Assembly (NCBI RefSeq): GCF_030272615.1
Contig: NC_081405.1
Location: forward strand, 572,595,752 to 572,659,751
Source of the DNA: Cryptomeria japonica
Lineage: Eukaryota > Streptophyta > Pinopsida > Cupressales > Cupressaceae
DNA length: 64,000 bases
Direction of reading: 5' to 3'
Shown here: in pieces, positions 1 to 10,305 of the stretch
Layout: the number at the start of each line of letters is the position of its first letter
How positions within the stretch are numbered: position 1 is the first letter of the stretch
Notes under the pieces: generated by a model
Databases searched by the model: none
The model's input: the letters and a program-made list of their open reading frames with translations, nothing else
Told to the model about the DNA's origin: nothing
Made by a program: the position numbers and the translations under genes

Positions 1-2756
1 TGGAGCTTGATTGCTGCATGGAATCTGTCGACTTCAGCTTATCCACCGCAGAGTGATGTTGCATGCCAAGTCGTGGGAGTGTTTTACACTTTTTTTACGT
101 TTCAAATGGGAGTAGTGGTAGTCGGTAGTATCTCCCTTAAGCTACGCCTACCTTAAACATCTTACCTTATTGCCTCCCACCGCATTTGACCTGCATTAAT
201 GCTTTGATAGCGGCTACCGTGGATGGAGGGGGTTCTGCTCAACAAACCGACCAAAGCGGCTGTTCCTTTGGCTTCGACGGTCGACCACCTTTTTCAACCC
301 GCCACCTTTATTAACATGTTTAATAAAGTGATATATAATATTATGTGTAATATGGTTTGTTTTATAATTTATTTATAAATGACTTTTCATTAAACATTAA
401 ACTTTGTTTTTAATATATTCTTTGATAAACCTTTTCTTTGATAAAAAAATATATATATCGGATTTTCATTTCCTAATTTAATTTCATACATACATATTCA
501 ATATTTACAAATAGATGATCAAATTATTATTAGACAAATTTCGTATGAATAGACAAAACATTTGACGAAGTCAAATTTCACGATAATTGGTTATTGATAT
601 ATGTATATGATTGAATAAATTTCTCATATATATATATATTAGACTATTATTCAATTTACAAAATTTAAACTCGTAAGTACTCTTTTCATACATTTACATA
701 CCTGAACAAGGAGGACATAAAAACCTAGGGTCGATATTCGTTTTCGAATCATCTACACATTTTATCTCTTTTAACCATAAAGCTTAATATTTCACTATTA
801 CTCATGCAACTTAAATTCAATTCAATCGCCACTCACATCATACAATCAATACACATGTATAATTATTTAAATCAATCTACTACTCATCCCAAATTCATCA
901 TTTCAATTTGAACAAACACTCAAATAAGGTCATTTAAATCATCCACATTTTCAAGATGCAAATTATAAATCCTAATGTGGTGTGTGAAAGATTCCCTTTT
1001 CTATCGAAGTCGTTCAATTAAAAGCAATTCTACCTGATCCGTGTTCTCGCCTTCGACCTCTTTCACCTCATCCTACATTACTTGCACTCAAAATTTTATC
1101 AGCATTGACAAACCCAAAAGAATATTGAATTTCATATCATTTGCAGGAGTAAAAAGCATATTATATTTCCTCATACTAGATTATGAATGATCTAATCCAT
1201 TTTAAATTTCAAAATCACATTACATCTTTAAATTGCACAATATTAAATAAAACGATTCGTGACAGTATAAATATGAATCTCTTTTAACCATAAAAGAGAA
1301 TTTATCAACATCTTTGCTTTGACCATGCAGTCTTATGTCCAACGCTCTACATTAATAATGCACACCAGTCCAGACAAACCATTCAACATGCCAGCAGATG
1401 AGATCCATACAAAGACTTCCATATTATGGATTTAATGGAAATTTTCCTTTATAAACTCAGTTTGGATGCCAAAATATTACAAAAATTTGAAACAAGTGAA
1501 AATAGACTAAGATCCCAACTAAGAGATTTTAAATGATTACTAGTATCCTATGTTTCTGATCTAGGTCATCCTCAAGAGTCAAAATAATGCCTATCTACAT
1601 AACGAATCTAGACAAATGCCAGAACAAAGAGATAGAAAATAAGTATAACTATCAGGAAAATAAATTTTATGTATAATTTATATTAACTTCTTGTTGTGCT
1701 ATTATTTCACTAATAATTCAATCCATTGCTATTACTTTAGAGTTTATTCCTCTGTTTATTTATTAATTATTATGCAAGAACACATGCATCACACAACTCC
1801 TTGAACTGATATTTCCTTGGTATGTGTTAATTTAGTATTGTCTCAATATCTTTTTAATAGTATCCTCTCCTTAATTCGAATCTGTACTCTTAAAGGGCAC
1901 AACCTTCGGATTAGATGTCACAATCAAGGACATCGAATCAAAAGAATTCATACAAGAATTGCAAATGCCCTCATCTTCTAAGAAGTTGCATCTTTTGTCC
2001 ATCCTTTAAGAATCAGGTGCAAACAAGCAAAATGGATTGGAACCCTTCATAAGAATTTGAACCAGGTGCATTTGAACAAAAAATGTTACTGGAACATACA
2101 GCCACAACCTTCATTTTATTATTATTTGGGCTCATTTCTGTTTCTCCATTAATACGACAACTAAAAAGTGTTGGATTCCTTTACTACTTGTGCATTATAG
2201 AGATTGATTGATCATGAGTCTGAAGACTTCACAGACTGCAAACTGCATAAGAATTGATCATTTCTTATGTACATATAGAAGGGGTGTTACAAGGATTTAA
2301 TTGATTCCTTTAGTTAAGCCAGCCCTTGCATCAATTAAGTGGGTGTTTAGTGCCTTTTAGAGTGACGAACCTCGTGAATGCAGTTATTTTCATTTAGAAA
2401 TCATCCCACTTGTATGTAGCTGACAATCACTGTTGTTCTTTTGACTGCATGCATATAAAATAGCGGTGTGTCCACCAAACTAAACTAAAATGACTAAGCA
2501 CACAAGCTCAAAAATAAAGGCAAGTAATGACTGATATAATTCAATCCAAGCCTAAAAGAAAGCCCAGTAATCATTATATACAACAAACAAACAACCTCTC
2601 TCTTATGACTAAGAATCTCTCCACTTCACATGTAGAAGTTCATTCTAACAATGTCCTTTTAGCAATAAAAATGATCTTTTAATATTTTAGAAAACCAAAT
2701 ATATCTGTGAAGATGAAAAAATCACTTTTGAATATTCTACCAGTTTAGAAACAAAC
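1..2756. other. Unassigned AT-rich flank; possible long intron of the BMS1 gene
   Basis: No coding exon, LTR pair or RNA gene was recognised here. The stretch is AT-rich, with short TA runs near 630-645 and a GC-richer patch at about 190-310. It lies directly 3' of BMS1 exon 3 on the minus strand, which ends with a splice donor, so part or all of it may be intron 3. Gymnosperm introns are often many kilobases long, so the lack of an exon 4 here does not by itself make the gene a pseudogene. I looked on the minus strand for the conserved segment that follows exon 3 in BMS1 proteins and did not see it. Confidence 0.4.
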
Positions 2757-3442
2757 CTGAGACAACAGTTATTGGACCACGAACATCTGAAAGATTCTGC
2801 TTGGTGTAATGCTTTACAAGGGATTTTATCACTAGAGACTTCCCGACCTGAAAAAAGACTCCAAAGATCACTGCAGTTTATCAAGAACTTAAGAACAAAG
2901 GTTGCACACTAGAAAGTCAGTAAATTAAGCTAGTGGCACATCAATAACTATAAGCTCTTTTTAATACTCTTTTGATTTTTTACCTGCGGAGGACCCTGTA
3001 CCACAATTACATAGGGAGCTGGTTCCCCATTAGAACGGTCAATTGTGGGGACATGAAGTCGTCGTTGATCCTTCTCTGCTGCTGCAGCTTGCAGACGTTT
3101 GGCCTTTACCGAAGAGTTAAAAGCAAATGCCTGTAAAAGCAAAATGATAATCATAGTAACTTAGGGCTCTCAAGGATGATAATAATGTCTATATCTATCC
3201 AATCAGGTTCAACCTTGTACTCAAATGCTTACCAATCTAAAATTTTCAATTGAAAAATGAAGTTAAGGGTATTTGGCTAGAAATTTTAGTTAGAGAAGAG
3301 TGAAGACAATCATGTGTAGGCAACAAACCTTGGGATTATGCTTGTCATTAGAAACTCCACGTTTTTTCTTGTCTGCTCTCTCCTTTTTCTTTACAGAAGG
3401 TCCTGATTGGCGGCCTCTGTGAGCCTTGTGAGACTGCTCCAT
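2757..3442 (-). CDS. BMS1: BMS1-type ribosome biogenesis GTPase, exons 1-3 (5' part of the gene)
   Basis: BMS1 is a nucleolar GTPase that works with RCL1 in 40S subunit maturation (U3 processome). Three exons read in one frame on the minus strand: exon 1 3442-3329 (38 codons, starts MEQSHKAHRG, Lys/Arg-rich), exon 2 3130-2984 (49 codons, with AFAFNSSVKAKRLQ and HVPTIDR) and exon 3 2847-2757 (91 bp, starts VGKSLVIKSLVKHYT). Each internal boundary has GT donor and AG acceptor. Joining exons 2 and 3 completes the P-loop GPPQVGKS, the nucleotide-binding motif of the family, which supports the splicing. Exon 3 ends in phase 1 before a GT donor, so more exons are expected to the left but none is recognised within the window. 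A full BMS1 protein is over 1000 residues, so only about a tenth is present. No stop or frameshift is seen in the three exons. It may be an intact gene running out of the window or a 5' fragment. Confidence 0.85.
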
Positions 3443-3574
3443 TGCCCTCTAGAGTCTGCAAACCTGCAATAATAAAATGTCAAATATGCAATTTTAGAAA
3501 CATAAAACACTTCGGCCTAGATTGACTAACCTACTGATACATTTTTTGTTAACATTTGAACTATATGAGTATAT
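3443..3574. promoter_or_regulatory. Possible 5' UTR/promoter side of BMS1
   Basis: This is the stretch immediately upstream of the BMS1 start codon on the minus strand and just before the plus-strand acidic frame. It would contain the BMS1 5' UTR and perhaps the core promoter, but I see no clear TATA box or other diagnostic element. The assignment rests on position only. Confidence 0.2.
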
Positions 3575-4246
3575 TTGAGACTTGCAAACACGGGTGTTAT
3601 TGACGAGGGATTTTGTTTTCTGAATGGGAGGTCTGGAAAGGAAAAGGGCAGGGGTAGTTTTGTGAGTCCCACTGGAGAGGCTGATGATGGCCCAGAAATT
3701 GATGGCAGCCCTGTGGAGAAGATAGAGAACCACAAGGCCTCAATTGAGATTGACATGAACGATTGGCGTGCAGAGTTTGAGATTTCAAGAGAGAAAAATG
3801 AGGCTTGAGTAAGGTTTTTGTAGAGGATGGAAGCTCCACATTTAGGGTTTCAAGCAAACAAGATTGAGACCGATGTGTGCATAGAATTGGGGATTTAAAG
3901 CAATAGGAACAATGATGGGAGTGCAAATTTTGAAATTTCAAGTGAGGTGAAGGGGGCTGATGTGGATGACAAGGAGGAGGATGGGAATGCAGAGCCCATC
4001 ACTTCAGAGAAAGAAAATAAATGCAATGTGAATGCATTTCTTCTAATAGAAAAAAATGAGGTTGATCTGGACCAGACACTTTTGCTCAAGAAAAATAAGG
4101 TTATTAGTGCAAGGATGTCATTTCAGAAAATTGAGTACGAGGATGACAAATTTTCAGGGAGAAAAAATGCAGCTACCATTGTGGAGGAAGATGATGGGAA
4201 TGCAGATCTTAGACTTTCAGGGAAGAAAGGTGAAAGCTTCTTGTAG
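3575..4246 (+). pseudogene. Acidic, repetitive reading-frame remnant of unknown origin
   Basis: Two open stretches (3575-3808 and 3947-4246), separated by stops and a frame change, encode Asp/Glu/Lys-rich peptide. A short theme recurs: DGSA or DGNA followed by about five residues and a Ser-Gly/Ser-Glu-Lys type ending (nucleotide copies near 3912, 3979 and 4193). The DNA copies resemble each other, so this looks like a decayed tandemly repeated coding or low-complexity segment. I do not recognise the family. It sits just upstream of the NRPB1 fragment on the same strand and between it and the divergent BMS1 gene, but nothing shows that it belongs to either. It could be a pseudo-exon of a disordered acidic protein or a chance open frame in repetitive DNA. 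Confidence 0.35.
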
Positions 4247-4298
4247 AGAAGAGATCTGATATAATTTTGTGCATGGAAGAATGCAACACTCTTTTTCA

Positions 4299-4642
4299 AG
4301 TACATTTGCAAGTAAATGTGTCCAAAAGGAGTACCGCCTCACAAAGGAAGCATTGAATGGGTTGTTGGTGCAAATGAATCTTGTTTCCTTCAATCTCTAG
4401 TTGCCCCAGGGGAAAAGATGGGATGTGTTGCAGCACAATCCATCAGTCGACTTGCTACTCAGATGATGTTGGATACTCTCCATTATGCTGGTGCTAATGC
4501 CAAGAATGTTACTCTAGGTGTTCCTCAACTGAGAGAAATTGTAAATGTGGCAAAGAAAATAAAAACACTGTCACTTTCATTGTATCTAAAGCCAGAGGTC
4601 AACAAGATGAAAGAAAGAGCAAAGAATGTCCAATGTGCTTGA
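4299..4642 (+). pseudogene. NRPB1: RNA polymerase II largest subunit (NRPB1/RPB1) fragment
   Basis: The translation matches the conserved stretch of the Pol II largest subunit around the trigger loop. One frame gives STFASKCVQKEYRLTKEA (4299 on). After a frameshift a second frame (from 4316) gives SLVAPGEKMGCVAAQSI, then HYAGANAKNVTLGVPQLREI and VAKKIKTLSLSLYLKP, ending at ERAKNVQCA and a stop at 4640-4642. The near-invariant GEPATQM of the family reads SRLATQM here, and the segment is only about 110 residues of a protein of more than 1800. No introns interrupt it, so it may be one captured exon or a retrocopy fragment. With a frameshift, a lost motif and no flanking domains it is a pseudogene. 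Its source gene is not in the window. Confidence 0.85.
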
Positions 4643-4984
4643 GAAAAATTAATTGAATTCTTTTAGTTTAAGAATGTGATCAATTCCTATATAGTGTTGA
4701 GTTGTCTTATCCAATTTGTCTCGATTATATGTAAATTTTGAGTGTTTTAAAACAAAATACAGATGAGTAGTGTCAAATGTTGGGATTGAACCCAAAACAT
4801 GTTCACCCAAACTGGATGATTTTACAAGTGCTTCCAGTTCCCCAACCCTGGTCAGACCTTCAGTTGTAATGGACAACACATCAAGCAGCAAGGTATTTAT
4901 AAAAAAAAATGTTGCACTTAATCTGAACTGCTGGCCATGAATATCAAGCATCATAAAATTGGGGAAAACAATGAACCTGCCATC
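4643..4984. other. Intergenic spacer with a weak tRNA-like (SINE-like) signal on the minus strand
   Basis: There is no coding sequence here. Read on the minus strand, about 4870-4770 contains GGGTTCAATCCC, which resembles the Pol III B box (GGTTCRANYCC), with GGTTGGGGAACTGG about 45 bases upstream as a poor A-box candidate. That is the arrangement of tRNA-derived SINEs, but no poly-A or T-rich tail or target duplication was identified, so this is only a suggestion. Confidence 0.2.
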
Positions 4985-5478
4985 TATTGAATGCCTCAGA
5001 GAAATGTGTCCTCTTTGCCTGCAATGATTGCAGGATATGCACAAAATGGATTTGTTGAAATGGCTTTAGAAACAACACTCAAGCAAATGCAATTGGCACG
5101 TGCAAAGCCAGACTTGACAACCTTTCCCAACACCCTCACTGCCTGTGCCAAAATGGAATCTTTGGGACAGGCCATGGACATCCATCAAAGCATAATGGAA
5201 GAGGATTTTTGTCAGATATTGTAGTTGGAAATGCTCTGACAAAGGTGTATGCAAAATATGGAAGCCAGACTGTTTAACAGAATGAGTCAAAGAGATGTGC
5301 CCTCGTGGACTGCAATGGTTGCAGAATATGCATAGATGGATTTGTTGAAAATACTTTAAAAACTTTCAAGCAAATGGAATTGGCAGGTGTAAAGCTCAAT
5401 TCCACAAACTCTTCCAGCATGCTTCCTGCCTATACTAAAATGGGAGCTTTGGAACAATGTATGGACATCCATCAAAGC
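4985..5478 (+). pseudogene. PPR pseudogene, segment 1 (PLS-class repeats)
   Basis: This begins a decayed pentatricopeptide-repeat gene. Intact PPR proteins of this class bind organelle RNA for editing or processing. Recognisable units are AMIAGYAQNGF (about 5018), FKQM/LKQMQLA-type helices followed by KPD and TTF, and ACAKMESLGQAMDIHQSIM (about 5140-5195). The module P-L-S recurs about every 300 bp at DNA level (5031, then 5320 in this segment). Stops and shifts occur at about 5221 and 5270-5340. The segment stops in the middle of the motif MDIHQS at 5478, where an insertion interrupts it, and the same motif resumes at 7107. No start codon context, targeting peptide or E/DYW tail is visible. 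Confidence 0.85.
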
Positions 5479-6567
5479 TAAGTTGCTGGTACGGGTACAA
5501 GAACCCATTACGTGGGTATGGGAAAAAAAATTCTTCCCTTGGGTGTGTGGGTTTGTATACGTCTGTACATGTGTGTGTGTGTGTGCGTGTGCGCGTGCGC
5601 GCACCGTAAGTCACAAGGTTCGAATTCAAGTTCGAGTCCACAACAATAAAATTCAGATGAAGTTCGAAGAGGGTAAAACAATTCGAAAAAAAAATTGGCA
5701 TTAAAGTCGCCTTATATAAATTTAATTATTTAAAATATAAATATTATTTTCACAAAATGCTCAAAATAGTTTAAAATTAATAAATAGATTTAAATTTGTC
5801 CACACAAAAACATATAAAATTAAAATATTAATTTAATACCACATACATAAAATATACCATATATTTAATAAAATTAAATACATAATTTATAAATTAAAAT
5901 ATATTAAATTTTAAATATATATGATATTATATTTATTGATTAAAAATATTAAAATTTACATTAATATTTTAGACAAATAATATTACACTAATAAATTAGA
6001 AGTATTTAACTTTAAATATAAATGTATTAAATATAAAAATAATAAAGTTTAATTCTAAAAAATTCATAAATTAATAATAATAAAACTATCGCTTAATGTA
6101 TTGTTTAAAAGTTATGTTAAATATTTCGAAACAATCTAAGTCTAATAAATTCCTAAATTAATAATATAAAAACTAGTTTGAAAGTTATGTTGAGTAAATA
6201 TTTGTAATCAATCTCTCAACGCAAATTGTTGCAGAGTCCTTAGAAAAGCCTACTGCAACATTTCCAATGGTTCAGAATGTCCGTCTGCTGCCATATTTCA
6301 AATGCTCCAAAATGTCCATCTTCAGGAAATACTATTGAAACCCTCGATAAAGTCGGAACCCTAAAAACGCGAAAAAAATCCTATGTAACCCTTAAGAAGC
6401 GGGAAAAACACCTATAGAAAGCGTTTTACTCAAATATATTTTATTAAAAATGCTAGGCCATATAATCCGTACGAATTTTGTAGTGAATTTCAACGATTTT
6501 TCAGCAATTCTTTGAAGTTCACTGAATTTTGAATTTCATGGGCGAAATTTGGCGAACCCTATGACTT

Positions 6568-6599
<32 letters not shown>

Positions 6600-7106
6600 T
6601 TAAAGATATATACAGAATTGTAAAATTAAATAAATTTGATAGTATGAGACTTCACCATTGATCAATGCATGAATGCCAAATGCCAAAATTATAGTGCTAA
6701 AGATAATTATTAAATGCCAATTTATAGTTAAATATTTAATATTTATCTTTATCAATTGGCATTTAATGGTGATAATTTTAGTTGTGTAAGTTCTTGATGG
6801 TATGATACTTCATTTAATAGTGTTAAGCTGCACAAGGTGTTAGATGTGAGAAAACCTAACCAGAAAATGAGAAAAGAGACAGTGAAGAGAGCAAAATGAT
6901 ATTTGTATTGGTGAAATAATGCTTTTAGGGGCATTTAGGGTTTTTGGATGCAAAAAAAGGGTCAAAAAATATCTTTTTTGTCACTTTTTGGCACTCATCG
7001 CCTTTGGGTATGCCCGGTACATACCCTGGGCATACCCCCAACAAATCCATACCCAAACATACCTAGTATGGGTGCGGGATGCCTTAAGGGCTACTTGGTA
7101 ACTTAA
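5479..7106. mobile_element. Non-autonomous DNA-transposon-like insertion in the PPR pseudogene
   Basis: The PPR frame is broken cleanly: the 9-mer CATCAAAGC lies just before (5470-5478) and just after (7107-7115) this segment, as expected of a 9-bp (or 8-bp) target-site duplication. The ends carry short inverted termini, TAAGTT at the left and AACTTA at the right. The last 150 bp contains many GGGTATG/CATACCC motifs, resembling the subterminal repeats of hAT or Mutator-type elements. The interior is non-coding: very AT-rich at 5700-6200, with a (GT)n tract. No transposase domain is present. TIR and duplication length fit hAT (8 bp) or Mutator (9 bp); I cannot decide between them. Confidence 0.65.
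6569..6594. repeat. (GT)n microsatellite
   Basis: An uninterrupted GT dinucleotide run of about 13 units lies inside the 5479-7106 insertion. A shorter interrupted GT/GC run lies at about 5568-5602 in the same insertion. Confidence 0.9.
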
Positions 7107-8262
7107 CATCAAAGCATAAAGAATAGAGAAATTTTGTCAGATGTTGTAATTACAAATCCTCCAGTAGATATGTATGCAAAATGTGAAAGCATAGACGAGG
7201 CATGTCAATTGTTTGACAGAATGCCTTAAAGAGATGTGATGTCATGGCATGCAACGGGTGCAAGATATGCACAAAATAATTTTGCTGAAAAGTCTCTTGA
7301 AACTTTCAAGCAAATGCAATTGGCAGCTTTAAAGACAGACTCAACGATCTTTGCAAGCATCCTCCCTGTCTGCCAAAAATGGGATATTTAAAACAGGGTA
7401 TGGACATCCATCAATGCATAATGGAAGGGCAATTTTTGCCATATCTTATTGTTGCAACTTCCCTGGCAGACATTTATGAAAAATATGGAACCATAGCCAA
7501 GGCATGTGACCTGCTTGACAGAATGCCTCAAGAGATGTAATCGCTTGGAATGCAATGATTACAGGATATGCACATAATGGACTTGTTGATAAGGCTATAG
7601 AAACTTTCAAGCAAATACCATTGGGAAATGTGAAGGCAAAATCCGTAACCTATGCCAGCATTCTCCCCGACAGTGCTAAACTGGAAGATTTGTAACAGGG
7701 TATGGACATTAATGAAAGCATGATACAAGGGGGATTTTTGTCAGATTTTATATTGGGAAATGCTCTGGTAGACAATAGAGATGCTTACAAAACATTGAAG
7801 CATAGACAAGGTATGTGACCTGCATGACAGAATGCCTCAAAGATATGTTGTCTCATGGAATGCCATAATTGCAGGATATGCACAATATAGATTTTTTGGA
7901 AAAGCTTAAGAAATTTTGAAGCAAATGCAAATGGCAGATGTAAAGCCAAATTCTACTACTTTTGTGAGCATCCTCCCTGGCTGTGCCAAAATGGGAGCTT
8001 GGAACAGGTATAGACATTCATCAAAGCATAAAGGAAGAGGAGATTTTGTCAAAAGTTATAGATGCCACTACCCCGATAGATGTGTATACAAAATTGTTGA
8101 AGCAAAGACAAGGCAAGTGAAGTGTTTCACAGAATGCCTCAAAGAGATGTCTCATGGAATGCAATGATTGCAGGATATGCACAAAATGGATTTGTCTACA
8201 AGGCTCTAAACACTTTCAAGCAAATGCAATTGGCAGGTGCAAAGCCACAACCTTTGCCAGCA
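7107..8262 (+). pseudogene. PPR pseudogene, segment 2
   Basis: This continues the PPR array directly after the DNA insertion: the codons across the junction resume as HQSI, then DVV, VDMYAKCESI, ACQLFDRMP and SWHA. Four more roughly 300-bp modules follow, marked by repeated ARYAQN/AGYAHN/AGYAQN boxes at about 7259, 7560, 7870 and 8169, each followed by a FKQ(M/I)-type helix and a PVCQK or PGCAKMG box. Frames change several times and stops occur (for example TAA where CAA/Gln of MPQRDV is expected, near 7229). The segment is cut at 8262 by a solo LTR placed within the word coding for the ASIL motif. It is non-functional; the modules look like DNA-level tandem duplicates. Confidence 0.85.
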
Positions 8263-9604
8263 TGTAATGTCCCCATTTTGAAATAGGATTTAATAATAAA
8301 TAATATTAGACATAAAATAATAAATAATATAATTAAAATGTAATTAAGTTAATGAACGGTCAAAAGGCATGGAATGAAGAGTTGTCTCTTTCAAACATGA
8401 GATATAAGAGGGAGAAGAGATCATTTGAAAAGTGATAAGGAGGAGGAAAGAAATGAAGGAAGCATGCGAATCAAGGAAGGATTAAAGGAGGAAGAAAGGA
8501 ATGGGAAGTAGATAAGATTGTGTCTCTTTCAAAGGGCAAGAATTATGAAGGGTTGTACTATTTCAAAGGGTACTAATTGTAAAAGGTTGTGTCTCTTGCC
8601 AAGGGGCAGGCATGTTGAAGAGATGTGACCTCTCCCTCACATGGGAAGATATAACAGGAAGAAAGTTCATTTGAGTAAAAGGGGGGAGGGAGATCAATTT
8701 GGAGAATAATATATTATTGTCAAAAGAAGCAATGACTTAATTGTTATGGAAGGTGGCCTCAATTCCTATTAAAAGGTGGTGACTCTTCCACCAATAAAGT
8801 ATAAAGGAGAGATCATTAAAAGGAATGGCAGGAAGAAAGAGCAGATTTAGGAGCAGACCTAAATCAGGGAATGAAATTAGATTGAATATTAATAATTAAA
8901 TATACAGCAGTTCGAATATACTTGTGGGTTTGGGTATAAGTTCTTTATGCGCAGCATGATGAATATTATCTGCTCATTGATGATTAATAATATGCTGTTG
9001 TTTATAACTGTTTATAATATATATTTGACTGTTTATGACTGCTTAGGGTTCATTGCAGATCCTGCTTGATTGTTATATTCAGCCATGATAGGGGCAATGA
9101 GAGAACAAGGAGGGGAACCGCAACGGGGTACTCTTCTAGGTACGCCATCTCATGGTGGTGACCAAATGGTCCCATTAGGCCAAGGGGGTACAAAGGGTAC
9201 TGCCTTTGGGCCTAGAAGGGATGAACTCCCAGGGCAACCTATTGTAAATACACCTCAACCCTCTGTCATGGTGGATCAACATGCTAAGGAGTCCAATCAT
9301 AGGAAGTGGGATTAGATGACAAGATGAAGGGGAATGGTTATAGGACACCTCACTAGGTACACCACCTCATATGGATGACATGGACCACATGAGGCAAAAG
9401 GGATGGTATATCCGCTCTTGGGCCTAGGGTAGAGGATCTCTAAGGTAACTTATCGATTCACCTTATCCTAGCTTCCCTACAATTGAATTCCATCAATAAA
9501 TGAGGTATATCATATGATTAAGTTAATGTTCCTCTATTCCATTTCTTGTTTTACTTGGAAATTGTGATTTAGGGCTAAATTAGGGCCAATTAGGGGACAT
9601 TACA
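8263..9604. mobile_element. Solo LTR (1,342 bp) inserted in the PPR pseudogene
   Basis: It starts TGTAATGTCCCC and ends GGGGACATTACA, a 12-bp perfect terminal inverted repeat with TG..CA ends. It is flanked on both sides by CAGCA (8258-8262 and 9605-9609), a 5-bp target duplication. No primer-binding site, polypurine tract or coding sequence lies inside, so it is a solo LTR left by recombination between the two LTRs of a full element. A candidate promoter context (ATAAAG near 8800) could mark U3/R. An 81-codon open frame at 9070-9315 has no recognisable domain and is not called. Confidence 0.8.
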
Positions 9605-10110
9605 CAGCAACCCCCTAACTGTGCCAAAATGGAAACTTTGGAATGGAGCATGGAAATCCATGAAAGCATAGTGGAAGGGGGAACTTTGTCAGATATTATA
9701 GTTGGAAATGCTCTAATAGACATCTATGCAAAATGTGGAAGTATATACAAAGCAAATGAACCATTTGACAGAATGCCTCATTGAAATGTGGTCTCATGGA
9801 CTCCAATGTTTCTAGGATATGCACAAAAATGAGTTTCTTTAGAAACTCTTGATCAAATGCAATTAGCAGGTGTAAAGCCAGACTCAACAACCATTACCAG
9901 CATTCTCCTTGCCTGTGCCAAAATGGAAGCTTTGGAAAAATGTATGGATATCTATCAAAGCATAGAGGAAGGGGGGTTTTTGTCAGATGTTATAGTTGCA
10001 ACTATCCTAGTGGACATGTATGCAAAATGTGGAGGCATACAATTAGGTAAAACTTCAAGTGTCCTACAACATAATGCAATAAAAAAATATTGTAATAAAT
10101 GAGACTTCTC
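9605..10110 (+). pseudogene. PPR pseudogene, segment 3
   Basis: The PPR array resumes after the solo LTR with a CAKMETLEW-type box, then DIIVGNALIDIYAKCGSI, a degraded RMPH plus VVSW, and a second module with QLAGVKPDSTTITSILLACAKMEALEKCMDIYQS (9857-9965) and VDMYAKCGGI (to about 10040). The frame then degenerates and the array ends near 10110. Together the three segments hold about seven P-L-S modules. No E, E+ or DYW domain follows, so either the 3' end is lost or the array was never a complete gene. Confidence 0.85.
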
Positions 10111-10305
10111 CCATTGGATGGTAGATCCATTGCCTCAGAATTAAGATGAAATAATAGCTGATAGGAGTGAACTAATAAGATGATGTACAATAAGGAATAT
10201 TGAGGCATATGACCTTCGCAATATAAAAAAGTTCAGTATAAATCTAGGGTGCTTGGTATCCATCTTGAATCAATTCAATGCAAGAAAAATGACATCAGGG
10301 GTTAC
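10111..10305. other. Spacer between the PPR array and LTR fragments
   Basis: AT-rich sequence with no recognisable feature. Its last five bases, GTTAC, would be the left flank of the LTR-like sequence that starts at 10306. No matching GTTAC after a CAACA terminus was found further right. Confidence 0.3.

Noticed and set aside
1020-1080. Possible coding text on the minus strand (acidic residues, DEVKEVEGENTDQ)
   Set aside because: It is only about 17 codons between stops, with no family match I can support.
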